Assembly (NCBI RefSeq): GCF_010894455.1
Contig: NZ_JAAIXY010000024.1
Coordinates: 62,001 to 126,000, forward strand
DNA length: 64,000 nt
Source: Myxococcus eversor
GTDB lineage: Bacteria; Myxococcota; Myxococcia; Myxococcales; Myxococcaceae
Reading direction: 5' to 3'
The position numbers and the translations under genes are program-made. The notes beneath the pieces are model-generated. The model saw only the letters and a list, made by a program, of their open reading frames with translations. It had not been told where the DNA came from and searched no databases. Shown here piece after piece: positions 7,986 to 16,371 of the stretch (position 1 is the first letter of the stretch; each line of letters begins with the position of its first letter).

Positions 7986-9058
7986 GGGTGGGTCGCCTCC
8001 GCGTGGACATAAGCAGGCGTGCCCGGGGACGCGTACCAGCAGCCCCCCTGCCCATCCCCGCGCAGGATGACGGGCACCTGGTGGACGAGCAGAGTGGCGG
8101 CGCCGGCCGGGCACGTCACCCGGTAGAGCAGCGTCCGACCCGCCTCGTCCTGACCGGCCGCGCCAAGCAACGCCGTCATGTCGTGCCACGCGCCGTCCCC
8201 GAGTAGTGCGCGGATACGGGCAGCGCCCTCCTCGAGGCTACTGGGCCCGTCCGGCGGAGGCAGTGCTGGCGGGGGGGGCGCGGGTGTTGGGGCTGGGTTC
8301 TCCCTCGCGATGGCGTGCACCAGCCGGGGTGGTGGCTCGCCGAACAGGCCGAGCTGCTCGACGGCGCCCATGGGGGCCACGGGGCTGTTGTCGGCGGGGA
8401 GTTCCTGGCGAGGCGGTGGCGCTGCCGGGGTGGTGGGGAGAGGCACCGGGGCTGCCGGCGGTACCACCGGCTCTGGTGAGATGGCGGGCAGGGCGGCCGG
8501 CACGGCGTACGCCTCTGGGTGCCAGACGCCGTCCCGGGCCAGCCGTACCCGCTCGCGCAGCTCCGGTAGCAACTCGCGGTCAACGCGTGAGAGGCGCGGC
8601 GCGGGCGCGGCCACTAGCGGCTCGAACACCATCACCTCTTCGAGCCACCACGCGACGGTGCCGCGGCAGGGTGCGCCCCGGTGCCACCACCACGGGTCGG
8701 ACGCGCAGCGAGAATCGTTGCCGACGGTGGAGACCTCCGCCAGACGCGCCATGGCCACGTACGCGCCAGCGGGCAGGACGTCGCCGGCGGGTGCCTCCAG
8801 GTCATGGGCCTTGCGCAGCCACGCCACGGCCCCGGCGTCGTAGTCGCGGGTGGCGTAGATGGCGAGCCAGCTCCCCAGCACCTCCGGAGGAGGGTGCAGG
8901 GGATGACGGCGCTCGGGCACGCCCTGGCGCGCAGGCTCCACGTCGTGGACGAAGACGCTCCACATCCCGTGGTGCGTGAGTGCCCACGTCCAGGGGCGTG
9001 CGAGGGGGAGGTGGAACACCTCGGTGCCGGCGTGCGTGTAGCGGTAGGGTCCGGCCAT
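7982..9058 (-). CDS. ASCH-like domain protein with a proline-rich linker
   Basis: 358 residues from the ATG at 9058; an in-frame GTG lies 15 bases upstream. The first 150 residues match the ASCH fold pattern: a PLARPWTWAL opening, GSWLAIYAT strand, helix, then PAGAYVAMARL and a closing strand. ASCH domains bind RNA or modified nucleosides. A 70-residue Pro/Ala linker follows (about 205-275). A C-terminal domain of about 80 residues (AARIRALLGDGAWHDMTALL) resembles a winged helix. The ASCH call is inference from motif shape. Role in the phage unknown. Confidence 0.5.
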   Translation of the reverse strand: MAGPYRYTHAGTEVFHLPLARPWTWALTHHGMWSVFVHDVEPARQGVPERRHPLHPPPEVLGSWLAIYATRDYDAGAVAWLRKAHDLEAPAGDVLPAGAYVAMARLAEVSTVGNDSRCASDPWWWHRGAPCRGTVAWWLEEVMVFEPLVAAPAPRLSRVDRELLPELRERVRLARDGVWHPEAYAVPAALPAISPEPVVPPAAPVPLPTTPAAPPPRQELPADNSPVAPMGAVEQLGLFGEPPPRLVHAIARENPAPTPAPPPPALPPPDGPSSLEEGAARIRALLGDGAWHDMTALLGAAGQDEAGRTLLYRVTCPAGAATLLVHQVPVILRGDGQGGCWYASPGTPAYVHAEATHP

Positions 9059-9069
9059 TGGGATGACAT

Positions 9070-9204
9070 TCACGGTCGGAAGTCCTCCGGACGGACCGGG
9101 CAGGGTGCTTCGACGGAGGGCTTGGGCGCGAGCCAGCGTTGGACCGCCACTGCCAGGACGCAGGCAGCGGCACCCGCCAGGGCTGCCAGGAGAAGGCGCC
9201 TCAT
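9070..9204 (-). CDS. 44-residue single-pass membrane peptide
   Basis: The short frame begins ATG at 9204 and overlaps the upstream stop by 4 bases. It encodes a leader of MRRLLLAALAGAAACVLAVA type followed by a short polar tail with one Cys. Topology and tight packing support a real gene, similar in size to small phage membrane or superinfection-exclusion peptides. The last idea is speculation. Confidence 0.5.
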   Translation of the reverse strand: MRRLLLAALAGAAACVLAVAVQRWLAPKPSVEAPCPVRPEDFRP

Positions 9205-9413
9205 CGGATGGCCCCGGGTGGACGCTCGCCTTCACGCAGCCGGAGGGCCCAGCCGTCGCCATACCGCTCGCACTCGCGCGTGCCCCCCGACATGAAGAGC
9301 TTGGGGGCTTCCTTCCTGGCCCTCCACAGGGCGTTGCTGGGCTTGGCGCTCATGCTGCCGAGGACGTCGCCCGTGGAGGACAGGACGGTGACCTCGATGG
9401 GCTTGGCGATCAT
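9201..9413 (-). CDS. Small hypothetical phage protein
   Basis: 70 residues, starting at an ATG that overlaps the upstream stop by 4 bases. A short beta-rich N-terminus (PIEVTVLSSTGDVLGS) is followed by a basic tail. The gene is coupled on both sides. No family recognised. Confidence 0.5.
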   Translation of the reverse strand: MIAKPIEVTVLSSTGDVLGSMSAKPSNALWRARKEAPKLFMSGGTRECERYGDGWALRLREGERPPGAIR

Positions 9414-9886
9414 CGCGACGCTCCCGCCGGCCCAGGAGGAAGCAGGGGAGGCATGGCCCCCGTTCGATACGCCTCGGCCACCGCGGGCAACGCGAGCTGC
9501 CCCACCGTCTGCCCGGTGGGCGTGACGATATGGGCCAGGAAGGCCTCCTCGAAGGTCTCCACCTGGCTTTCCACGGACACGAACTTGGCCTTGATGGTGA
9601 GGAGCAAGCACCGCCACTTCTCTCGGCAGGCCTGCTCCCACGCTCGGGTGACCTCGTCGTTCTTCCGAGTCTTCCATGGGCGGCGCGGGTCCTTGAGGAA
9701 GGACTCCCGGGCGGGCAGGGGCATGCGGAAGCACACCCTCCGGCCCTTCACCTCGAAGACGACAACGGCGAGGCCTGGCTCTTCACCCACGATTCTCCGC
9801 AGGGCGCCATGGGCTCCGAGCAGCGTATCGATTTCCATCTTCGACCTGGTGACGGGAACCTTCGTGCCGGCGGCGTGACTACCCAC
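9410..9886 (-). CDS. Conserved phage protein of unknown function
   Basis: Up to 158 residues; an internal ATG (residue 17, MEIDTLLG) is an alternative start. The protein has an alpha/beta N-terminal part with the sequence FEVKGRRVCFRMPLPARE. It ends in a conserved-looking helical part with KAKFVSVESQVETFEEAFL and TGQTVGQLALP. I recall this tail from many siphophage early proteins with no assigned function. It is translationally coupled to the downstream 70-residue gene. Confidence 0.6.
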   Translation of the reverse strand: MGSHAAGTKVPVTRSKMEIDTLLGAHGALRRIVGEEPGLAVVVFEVKGRRVCFRMPLPARESFLKDPRRPWKTRKNDEVTRAWEQACREKWRCLLLTIKAKFVSVESQVETFEEAFLAHIVTPTGQTVGQLALPAVAEAYRTGAMPPLLPPGPAGASR

Positions 9887-11405
9887 GGGGCTCTCCCCCC
9901 AGCGCCTGGCTCAACTCGGCGATGGCGTCGCCCACCCGGTCGGTGTGTCCGTCGCGCAGGTGCCCGAGGGCCCGGCGCACCGCGTCCACCAGGCTGGGGT
10001 AGGCGCGCAGCTCCGACTCGGGCGTGGCCGGCGCTGCTCCGTCGTCCGGCACGATGGCGTTGAGGATGGCCGTCTGGCGCGGGCTGAGATCAAACCCGAG
10101 GTCGCCGAACGCGTGCAGGACACGCTCACGCATCCGCGTGGCAGCCCGGTGCCGCTCAGCCACGCGGCAGTGGTAGGCGCGCGGGTCGTCGACGTCGAGC
10201 ACTCGGTTCCCGCACCCGCAGCCGCACCACAGCTCCGCGCGCTTCAGCGTCGCTCTGGCCTGCGTCAGCTGAGCCTGAATGCTGTAGGCCGCGCCGCGCC
10301 ACATCTCCGTGTTGCTCATGTCGCTGGGATGGAGGGTGCTCTGCGCTGGCAGGTCGCCCTCGGCAGCGGCCTTGAGGACGGCGGTCTCCCCCACCGCCTC
10401 CACCAGCGCGGGCGGGGTGGGGGCGGGCGCCCGCGACTCGCACCGCGAGCAGCGCTTCTCGCTGGCAAGTGGCGGCTGCCAAACCTCATTATCCCACACA
10501 AGCAGTCCGCACAGCGCCTGACGTCCCACGATGGCATGGACCTTCCCCGTGCGGGTGTTCGTCAGCCACTCCACCCCCTGCGCCGGGGCGGGCGCGGGCT
10601 GGGACTTGAGAGCGCGTATGGCCGAGACGACGTTGGCGAACACGTCGCGGACGCGGTCGCTCTCGTCGCCGTGGTCGAACTCGCTCTGCGCCATCTTCGC
10701 GGCCTCCTCCAGCGCAGTGGTGCGCGCGGTCGCGAGCAGCCCCTCCAACTCCTTCACGCGCGCCTCGGCGGTGTCGCGAGCCCGGACAAGGGACTCCATC
10801 GCGTCCCGAAGTCCGTCGTCAACGGAGACGCCGGCCGTCGTCATGTCGCACTCAATCGAGAGGCGCTCCTCATCCTGCGCTCGCACCTCGCGCTCCAGCG
10901 TGGCGACGCGCTCGGCGAGCCGGTCCCTCTCTTCCGCCGCGAGCCGCATGGCGCCGCGCGCGTCGTCGCGCTCATGCTCGGCAGTGTTGAGCCGCGCCGC
11001 GAAGTGGTTGCGCTCGGCGGCGCGGGCCTCATTGAACTTCGCGGATTCCTCCGCGCGCAGTGCTCGCTCCGCTTGCTGGGCACGAGCGGAGTCCATCTCG
11101 TCCACCTCCTGCCGGGCGGCGTCGCGCTCAGACTCGACATCTACGATGCGCTGCTCGGCGACCTCCGCCTCCGTGATGATGCCGCTCAGTCGCGTCGCGG
11201 CCTCCTCGGCCTTCGGCTCGTAGTCGAGCCCACGGGCCAGGGTGTGGAGCATCTCCTCGCGCCACGCCTCCAGCCCCGGCACCTTGGCGGCCTCGGCCGT
11301 CAGCGCCTCGATGTGGCCAGCCACGAGCGTCTCGGCATCCGCGCTCAGCGGCTCCATTGCCTCGTTCAGCTCATCTTGCGTCAGCAACCGCGCTTCACAC
11401 GTCAT
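9879..11405 (-). CDS. Long coiled-coil protein with a zinc-knuckle segment
   Basis: 508 residues. Residues about 60-240 are an almost unbroken charged coiled coil with heptads. A short domain with Cys pairs follows (ALCGLLVWDN and KRCSRCESR, about residues 300-335), a likely zinc ribbon. A second Cys-rich patch is CGCGCGN near residue 400, and the end is helical. Proteins of this layout are often scaffolds or nuclease accessory subunits. Without a catalytic motif no function is claimed. It overlaps the next upstream gene by 4 bases. Confidence 0.6.
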   Translation of the reverse strand: MTCEARLLTQDELNEAMEPLSADAETLVAGHIEALTAEAAKVPGLEAWREEMLHTLARGLDYEPKAEEAATRLSGIITEAEVAEQRIVDVESERDAARQEVDEMDSARAQQAERALRAEESAKFNEARAAERNHFAARLNTAEHERDDARGAMRLAAEERDRLAERVATLEREVRAQDEERLSIECDMTTAGVSVDDGLRDAMESLVRARDTAEARVKELEGLLATARTTALEEAAKMAQSEFDHGDESDRVRDVFANVVSAIRALKSQPAPAPAQGVEWLTNTRTGKVHAIVGRQALCGLLVWDNEVWQPPLASEKRCSRCESRAPAPTPPALVEAVGETAVLKAAAEGDLPAQSTLHPSDMSNTEMWRGAAYSIQAQLTQARATLKRAELWCGCGCGNRVLDVDDPRAYHCRVAERHRAATRMRERVLHAFGDLGFDLSPRQTAILNAIVPDDGAAPATPESELRAYPSLVDAVRRALGHLRDGHTDRVGDAIAELSQALGGEPRG

Positions 11406-11806
11406 GACGTCACCTTGGGTGTTCCGGAAGGAGAAGGACTGGCCAGCAACTCAAGCCGGGCCTGGAGGGCTGCGAGGTCGGCGGCAGCCACGCCGGGGGC
11501 GTGCGGGTCGAACGCGCGCGCGCCATCGACAAGAATCGACTCGTCCAGCTCATGCAGGATGAAACTGCGCAGCACTTCACGCAGGGCGCACAGCAGCGTC
11601 TGGCGGTCCATGCCCTGGTACGCCAGGCGCTTCGTGAAGCGGGCGCGCCGCACATCTCCGGACTCCCGCTCGGCGAAGGCGGCGCTGACGCGGACGTAGG
11701 CGAATGCGCCGTCGTCGTGCTGCACCTCCACCTGGAAGTCCAAGGCGGATAACGGCGGGCCAAACTTGAATGACTCCACGGCCCTGCGCATCTCGTGCTG
11801 CGTCAC
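11402..11806 (-). CDS. Hypothetical phage protein
   Basis: 134 residues, with an N-terminal alpha/beta half (FQVEVQHDDGAFAYVRVSAAF) and a helical C-terminal half. It has no membrane segment and is coupled to the coiled-coil gene by an ATGA overlap. Family unknown. Confidence 0.55.
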   Translation of the reverse strand: MTQHEMRRAVESFKFGPPLSALDFQVEVQHDDGAFAYVRVSAAFAERESGDVRRARFTKRLAYQGMDRQTLLCALREVLRSFILHELDESILVDGARAFDPHAPGVAAADLAALQARLELLASPSPSGTPKVTS

Positions 11807-11879
11807 GTTGCACCTCGGAGATACAGCGAGAGAGGCGCGGGCGGCCCGTGCTGCACCGCCCGCGAGGAGTCAGGGGACG

Positions 11880-12149
11880 TCAGTCCTTTTTGTCCGCCTT
11901 GGCCCGGGCCTCCGCGGCTTCCCTCGCGGCGCCAGCGCAGGCGCCAACGGCGGAACCACCGGCTTTGCACGGGGCCTCACAGAGGGAGGTGCACACGGAC
12001 TCCTCGCCGTGTTCCGCGAGCGCATCCAGGCAGTCGATGCAGGCCCCGTAGCTGCGGCCGTACTCCGTCCGGAGCGCGCTGCACTTAGCCTGCGCGGGCG
12101 TCTTGCATCCGGCCACGCCGAGCAGGACCACCAAAGCCAGGCGCCTCAC
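11880..12149 (-). CDS. Cys-rich lipoprotein
   Basis: About 89 residues from a GTG at 12149 that overlaps the upstream stop (GTGA). The signal peptide ends in a clear lipobox, LGVAGC. The mature part has eight further cysteines (for example GACIDC and CTSLCEAPCKAGG), suggesting a disulfide-rich periplasmic or surface protein. It belongs to a run of exported proteins (11880-14953) inside the prophage, likely lysogenic-conversion cargo. Function unknown. Confidence 0.6.
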   Translation of the reverse strand: MRRLALVVLLGVAGCKTPAQAKCSALRTEYGRSYGACIDCLDALAEHGEESVCTSLCEAPCKAGGSAVGACAGAAREAAEARAKADKKD

Positions 12150-12799
12150 AGCGAGCACTCCACGCCCTGGCACTCGCGGCGAAGGAACAGGTAGGGGTTC
12201 AGGATGGGGACGGAACCGGACCCGGCCTGGATCGCCGTCCCGGCGCGTGCCGGGAGCGACATCACCAACTCCTCAATAGAGCCCGCGAGGCGGGTCAGCG
12301 AGCCGAGGAGGTCCGCGTCCTGCACCAGCTCTGCACGGGAGGGCTTGGACTTCGCCAGCTCCTCCATGTACCGGCGCCCGAGGTTGGGCTGCTTGTCTCC
12401 GTATCCGTCCGTCGGGTCCTCGCACTCCTTTTTGGCGCGCTCGGCGGTACGTGACACTGCGGTCGCCGGCCACGTCGGAGGCGTGCGTCCCTGCTCTTTC
12501 GCCCGAGCGCCAAGCGACTTCTCAGTGTCCCGCGCGAACTCCGCCACCTTCGTCCACAGGATGCACAACGCCCCCTGTCGGTCCAACGGCTTGCCCACCT
12601 TCTTCTGCACCTCCTCGTTGGCCCCGAGGAGTTCGGTGTAGCGCGCTGCGCCCTCGCGCCACTCCACCCAGAAAATCTTGGAGTCGCTCGGCACTCCGGC
12701 GCCATTTGGCGTGGTCGGCAACATGGTGGAGTAGTTGAGGTCCGCCGCGCTGGAGGGCAGCGCGAGCACCAGGAGGACGAGCATGAAGAGGCGGCTCAC
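12146..12799 (-). CDS. Exported hypothetical protein
   Basis: 217 residues from a GTG at 12799, overlapping the amidohydrolase stop as GTGA. A classical signal peptide (MLVLLVLALPSSAA, cleavage after about residue 18) precedes a soluble, charged, mainly helical mature domain with four cysteines. I do not recognise the family. It is co-transcribed with the lipoprotein amidohydrolase and probably acts in the envelope. Confidence 0.6.
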   Translation of the reverse strand: MSRLFMLVLLVLALPSSAADLNYSTMLPTTPNGAGVPSDSKIFWVEWREGAARYTELLGANEEVQKKVGKPLDRQGALCILWTKVAEFARDTEKSLGARAKEQGRTPPTWPATAVSRTAERAKKECEDPTDGYGDKQPNLGRRYMEELAKSKPSRAELVQDADLLGSLTRLAGSIEELVMSLPARAGTAIQAGSGSVPILNPYLFLRRECQGVECSL

Positions 12800-14589
12800 T
12801 GGGCACCTCCAGTCGCGCCGAAGCAGGAGCGATCCAGCCACTCGCGGGCGCCGCTCACCACCGTGAGACACGAGGTGATGCCGGGCAGGACGTCGGGCGT
12901 CGCTGCGAACGGGTCAGAGCTGGGCAGGAAGAACGTGGCGTCCTTCCCGGGAGCCAACGTGCCCTGGCGTGGCAGGAGTCGCGAGCGCGCGGCCTCTCTC
13001 GTGTACGCGCCCAGCGCCTGCCCCACGGCGATGGCCTCGTGGGGAAAGTACGGGTGGACGGCCGTCAGCATGATGTCCAGCCAGGGGTTGGGCGACACCG
13101 CGACGGATGTGTCCGTCGGGTCGCTGCCGAAGGCGTCCGTCCCCAGGGCGAGCCGCACGCCAGCGTCCAGCAGCGAGCGCATGGGCTCGGCGTGGGCGTA
13201 GAGCGCCGGCTCGTTGGCGGCGACCATCATCGGCGGGAGCAACGCCAGGTGCGTCCCGTTCTGGACCCACCGGATGCCCAGCGCCGCCGCGCGCGCCACC
13301 TGGCCGGGGTTGGCCATGTCCCCGTGCTCGATGGTGACACGCTCGCTCCAGTCGACGTCCGGACGCTCCTCCAGCAGCCGCAGCGTCTGCTCAACACCAG
13401 CGTCGCCGATGGCATGGACCGCGAGGAGCCCGTTGCGCGTCAGCGTGTCGTCGAGCGCCCAGCGGAACTGGGCGTCCGTCAGGTTGCGGATGCCCAGCCC
13501 GGTGTTGGTGGGGAAGCCGTCCGGCATGGCCGACGGGTTGAGGTAGGGGAGAGACACGAGCGCCGAGCTGGCCACGTGCGTCCCGTCGGCGAACACCTTG
13601 CGGCGGACCACGCCGTCCGGCCCCGGCGCGCAGAGCTTGCCGGCGCTCGTGATGATGCACACCGGCACCATGGCGGCAGGCCTGCTCATCCGCTCGTGGA
13701 TGTACTCGCCACGGATGTCCCTGTAGACGAACACGAAATCGGCGGTGGTGGTGATGCCCTTCGAGAGTCCGCCCACGTCATAGGCGTCGTGCTGCTGGAT
13801 GTACTCGTCGTTGCTGATGCGGGAGGACAAGGACTCCACTGCGGCGAGCACGGCGAACTCCTGGAGGATGCCGTTGTGGCGTCCCAGCGAGTCCCGGCCC
13901 GTCCAGCCTCCGTACGGGTCCGGCTGGAAGTCTCGGAGCCCGGACTCGAGGAGCGCCGTCGAGTTGACGGCCTGCGCGTGGCCGCTCCACTCCAACCCGT
14001 AGACGGGGTTGCTCGTGGTGAGCCCGTCCAGGTAGGCCCTGGCGGTGAGCCCCGCGGCGCGGAGCTGGGAGTAGAGCCCCGCGCCGTAGAAGAAGACGAT
14101 GGGCTCACCCGGGGGCGCCGTCGCGGCGCGCGTCCCGACGAGCACGGTGATGTCCGCCAGCGTCGGCCCCGGACCAGGTGCCCACGTCGACGGGTGCGCG
14201 CCCACCGTCCAATCCTTCTTCGCGAGCATGGCGACGTGGCTGTGCGCGTCCACCAACCCAGGCAGCACCACGCGGCCCCAGAGCCTGACGTTGTGGCGCA
14301 GCGGCCCGGCAGCCGCCTCCACCTGGGCGATGGTCCCGACGGTGACGACCTTGCCGTCTCGGACCAGCATGGCGCCGTGGAACACGGGCGCGTCCGTCTC
14401 GCCCGTCCAGATGCGGCCGTCGTAATACACGACGTCGCGGTTGTGGCAGTACCCGGGCGCATCAGCTCCAGTGCAGAGGGGGATGCTCGGGCCGAGCTGG
14501 CTGCTCTCGGACTCCAGCGCCTCGGGCGCGTCCTGCACAGGGCCGCAGGCAACAGCGGCAGCAAACAACAGACACAGCAGTCTCATCAT
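12796..14589 (-). CDS. Lipoprotein amidohydrolase (YtcJ-like, amidohydrolase family 3)
   Basis: 597 residues. The signal peptide has a lipobox ending AAVAC (Cys15), so the enzyme is an anchored, exported protein. Metal-dependent amidohydrolase motifs are in order: VLPGLVDAHSHV (about 105-117), HAIGDAG, a metal-ligand-type EHGD, and LGTDAFGSDP near residue 485. It ends in the usual GTLAPGKDATF strand. The family hydrolyses amide or ester bonds of varied small molecules; the substrate cannot be told. It is unexpected in a phage early operon and is flanked by other exported proteins, so I read it as cargo. Confidence 0.8.
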   Translation of the reverse strand: MMRLLCLLFAAAVACGPVQDAPEALESESSQLGPSIPLCTGADAPGYCHNRDVVYYDGRIWTGETDAPVFHGAMLVRDGKVVTVGTIAQVEAAAGPLRHNVRLWGRVVLPGLVDAHSHVAMLAKKDWTVGAHPSTWAPGPGPTLADITVLVGTRAATAPPGEPIVFFYGAGLYSQLRAAGLTARAYLDGLTTSNPVYGLEWSGHAQAVNSTALLESGLRDFQPDPYGGWTGRDSLGRHNGILQEFAVLAAVESLSSRISNDEYIQQHDAYDVGGLSKGITTTADFVFVYRDIRGEYIHERMSRPAAMVPVCIITSAGKLCAPGPDGVVRRKVFADGTHVASSALVSLPYLNPSAMPDGFPTNTGLGIRNLTDAQFRWALDDTLTRNGLLAVHAIGDAGVEQTLRLLEERPDVDWSERVTIEHGDMANPGQVARAAALGIRWVQNGTHLALLPPMMVAANEPALYAHAEPMRSLLDAGVRLALGTDAFGSDPTDTSVAVSPNPWLDIMLTAVHPYFPHEAIAVGQALGAYTREAARSRLLPRQGTLAPGKDATFFLPSSDPFAATPDVLPGITSCLTVVSGAREWLDRSCFGATGGAQ

Positions 14590-14686
14590 TTCGGGGGGAC
14601 CTCTGGGCGTAGGGGTAGTGGGCCCGCTGTCCGAGACATTCGGACCGGGCCGGTGTGCGTGCGTGTTGTGGGGGGAATCGGTGGTG

Positions 14687-14953
14687 CTACGGCTGGGCCC
14701 TGCACTCCGTGAGCGCCTTCACCGCAGCGCTCTGCTCAGCGAAGGCCGCCATGACTGCGGCATGGGCGCGCTCGGCGTCCGCGCTCGCGGGGTCCGCCGC
14801 GTGCGCCTTGGTGCTCTGCTCAGTGGCCTTGCGGACCTTCGCCTTCGCCTCCTGCTCGCGGGTGGTCTCCGCGGCGCAGGACGTTTCGGCGCCGATGGCG
14901 CTGTCCGAGCACGCGGCCAACAGGGACAGCGACAACAACAGACACAACTTCAT
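14687..14953 (-). CDS. Small lipoprotein
   Basis: 88 residues. The signal peptide has a strong lipobox, LSLLAAC. The mature part is about 70 charged, Ala-rich helical residues with three further cysteines. Size and layout resemble an outer-membrane spanin subunit, but it lies far from the lysis genes, so cargo or immunity functions are as likely. Confidence 0.6.
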   Translation of the reverse strand: MKLCLLLSLSLLAACSDSAIGAETSCAAETTREQEAKAKVRKATEQSTKAHAADPASADAERAHAAVMAAFAEQSAAVKALTECRAQP

Positions 14954-15063
14954 GGGGACACCTCGGGCATGACGGGGGTGTGCTCGCCACCTGGGGAATT
15001 CCAGGTCAAGCTGGTGCTCGTGCTGGTTGGAGAGGGGTTGCTACGGCTGCGACAGCGTGTGCT

Positions 15064-15597
15064 TCAGGGGTCGGTGCGCCCGCCGGCGCCAGGCACCCGC
15101 GGCGTGGCCATCTTGCAGCTCAGGCGCTGGTAGGCCATGGCCACGTAGTTGGCGGCGTCGGCAAGCGCGGCGCCGACGACGGCCTCGTCAGCGCCGTGCG
15201 AAACGAAGTCAAAGGCCTTGTCGAGCTTCCGCCCGGCCTGGTGAATCAGCTCGACACCGCCGGCCTGCATCCAGGTCTCCCCGGGACCGCGTTCGGCCAC
15301 CTTGGCATCGAGCCGCGCCTGCATGTGGTCGACGAACGGTTGCAGGTGCTGCCACTTCATCGGGTCTCGCGCGTCCCCGCTCACCGGCCCGAGGCGCACG
15401 CGCTCCAGTGAGTAGCCGCCGCTGATGCCCTCCACCATGATGACGGCGCTGTGCCCACCGAGTACCCACGGCTCACTGCGCGTCTTCGTTCTCACCTCTT
15501 CGCCGTTGTCGCGCGTGACGACCACCTGCGTGCCAATGGGGTGCTTCCACGCGGCGACTTCTTCCTCGGCCTTCTTCTTCTGCGCCTCCAACGACAT
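15064..15597 (-). CDS. Hypothetical phage protein
   Basis: 177 residues from the ATG at 15597, which has a perfect AAGGAGG ribosome site. The N-terminal 70 residues are beta-rich (PIGTQVVVTRDNGEEVRTKT). The rest is helical. It lies directly after the SSB-like gene on the same transcript and could belong to DNA metabolism, but no motif proves it. Expression is probably high because of the strong ribosome site. Confidence 0.6.
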   Translation of the reverse strand: MSLEAQKKKAEEEVAAWKHPIGTQVVVTRDNGEEVRTKTRSEPWVLGGHSAVIMVEGISGGYSLERVRLGPVSGDARDPMKWQHLQPFVDHMQARLDAKVAERGPGETWMQAGGVELIHQAGRKLDKAFDFVSHGADEAVVGAALADAANYVAMAYQRLSCKMATPRVPGAGGRTDP

Positions 15598-15767
15598 GAT
15601 TCCTCCTTGGTGATGCTGCTGGTGCTGCGGAAAGGCGCGCCGCTCGGGAGCACGGGGGGAAGACTCCCGAGCGGCACGTGGCGCGGTGTCGAGCGCCGTG
15701 AAAGGCCCCGTCGACTGCACGGGGTGCGCGGGGAGGCTGGGCCGAGCCTCAGCGCCGCGCGTGCTGC

Positions 15768-16370
15768 TCAGAACGGGATGTTGTCGTCGTCACCCGGGGG
15801 CGGGACGTCGTCCTGGTACGCGCCGCCCCGGCTGCCGGATGGCGCGGACCGGTTGCCGCCGCGCTGCTGGGACGGAGGGGGAGCCCCCCGGTGCGGCTGC
15901 GTGCCGCGCTGTTGCTGCGGGGCCGGCGTGCTGCGCGGGCCAGTACCCTGTTCCAGCGCGAGGATGCGCCTCCGCATCTGCTGGGCGAAGGTGCGCGCCT
16001 GGGTCGGCTCCATCTGCTGCTTGAGTGCGACGCCGCTGCCCATCGAGTTGACCCACTTGACCTTCGGCCGCGTCTCATTCCGGTAGGTCTCGTTCTCGAT
16101 GACGAGGATGACTTCGTAGGTGTCGACGCCCGTCAGGTCCGACACGTCATCGCCCTGCCACCCGCACGCGCGGAGTCCCTTGATTGTGTGTTCGAGGGAC
16201 GCATCGCCGAAGAACCCGAACCAGGTGATGGACTGCCCCACGTAGTGCTCGCTGCCGTCGTTTCCGAGCAGTTGGAACTCAACCGCCACCTGCTCAGCTC
16301 CGGTGCCTGCCACACCCAGCGCGCCCTGCACACCGCGAGCGCGGTACTTCCCATTGGCCAATTCCAGCAT
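15768..16370 (-). CDS. Phage SSB-like ssDNA-binding protein
   Basis: 200 residues. The first 120 are beta-rich and resemble phage single-strand binding proteins of the DUF669 type. A Gln/Gly/Pro-rich disordered linker follows (about 140-190), then the C-terminal tip DDDNIPF. That acidic-hydrophobic tip is the hallmark by which bacterial SSB recruits partner enzymes. It sits immediately downstream of the Sak4/RecA-like ATPase and Cas4-like nuclease, as in known phage recombination modules. Confidence comes from the tip plus context rather than from a clear OB-fold match. Confidence 0.7.
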   Translation of the reverse strand: MLELANGKYRARGVQGALGVAGTGAEQVAVEFQLLGNDGSEHYVGQSITWFGFFGDASLEHTIKGLRACGWQGDDVSDLTGVDTYEVILVIENETYRNETRPKVKWVNSMGSGVALKQQMEPTQARTFAQQMRRRILALEQGTGPRSTPAPQQQRGTQPHRGAPPPSQQRGGNRSAPSGSRGGAYQDDVPPPGDDDNIPF

Positions 16371-16371
16371 G

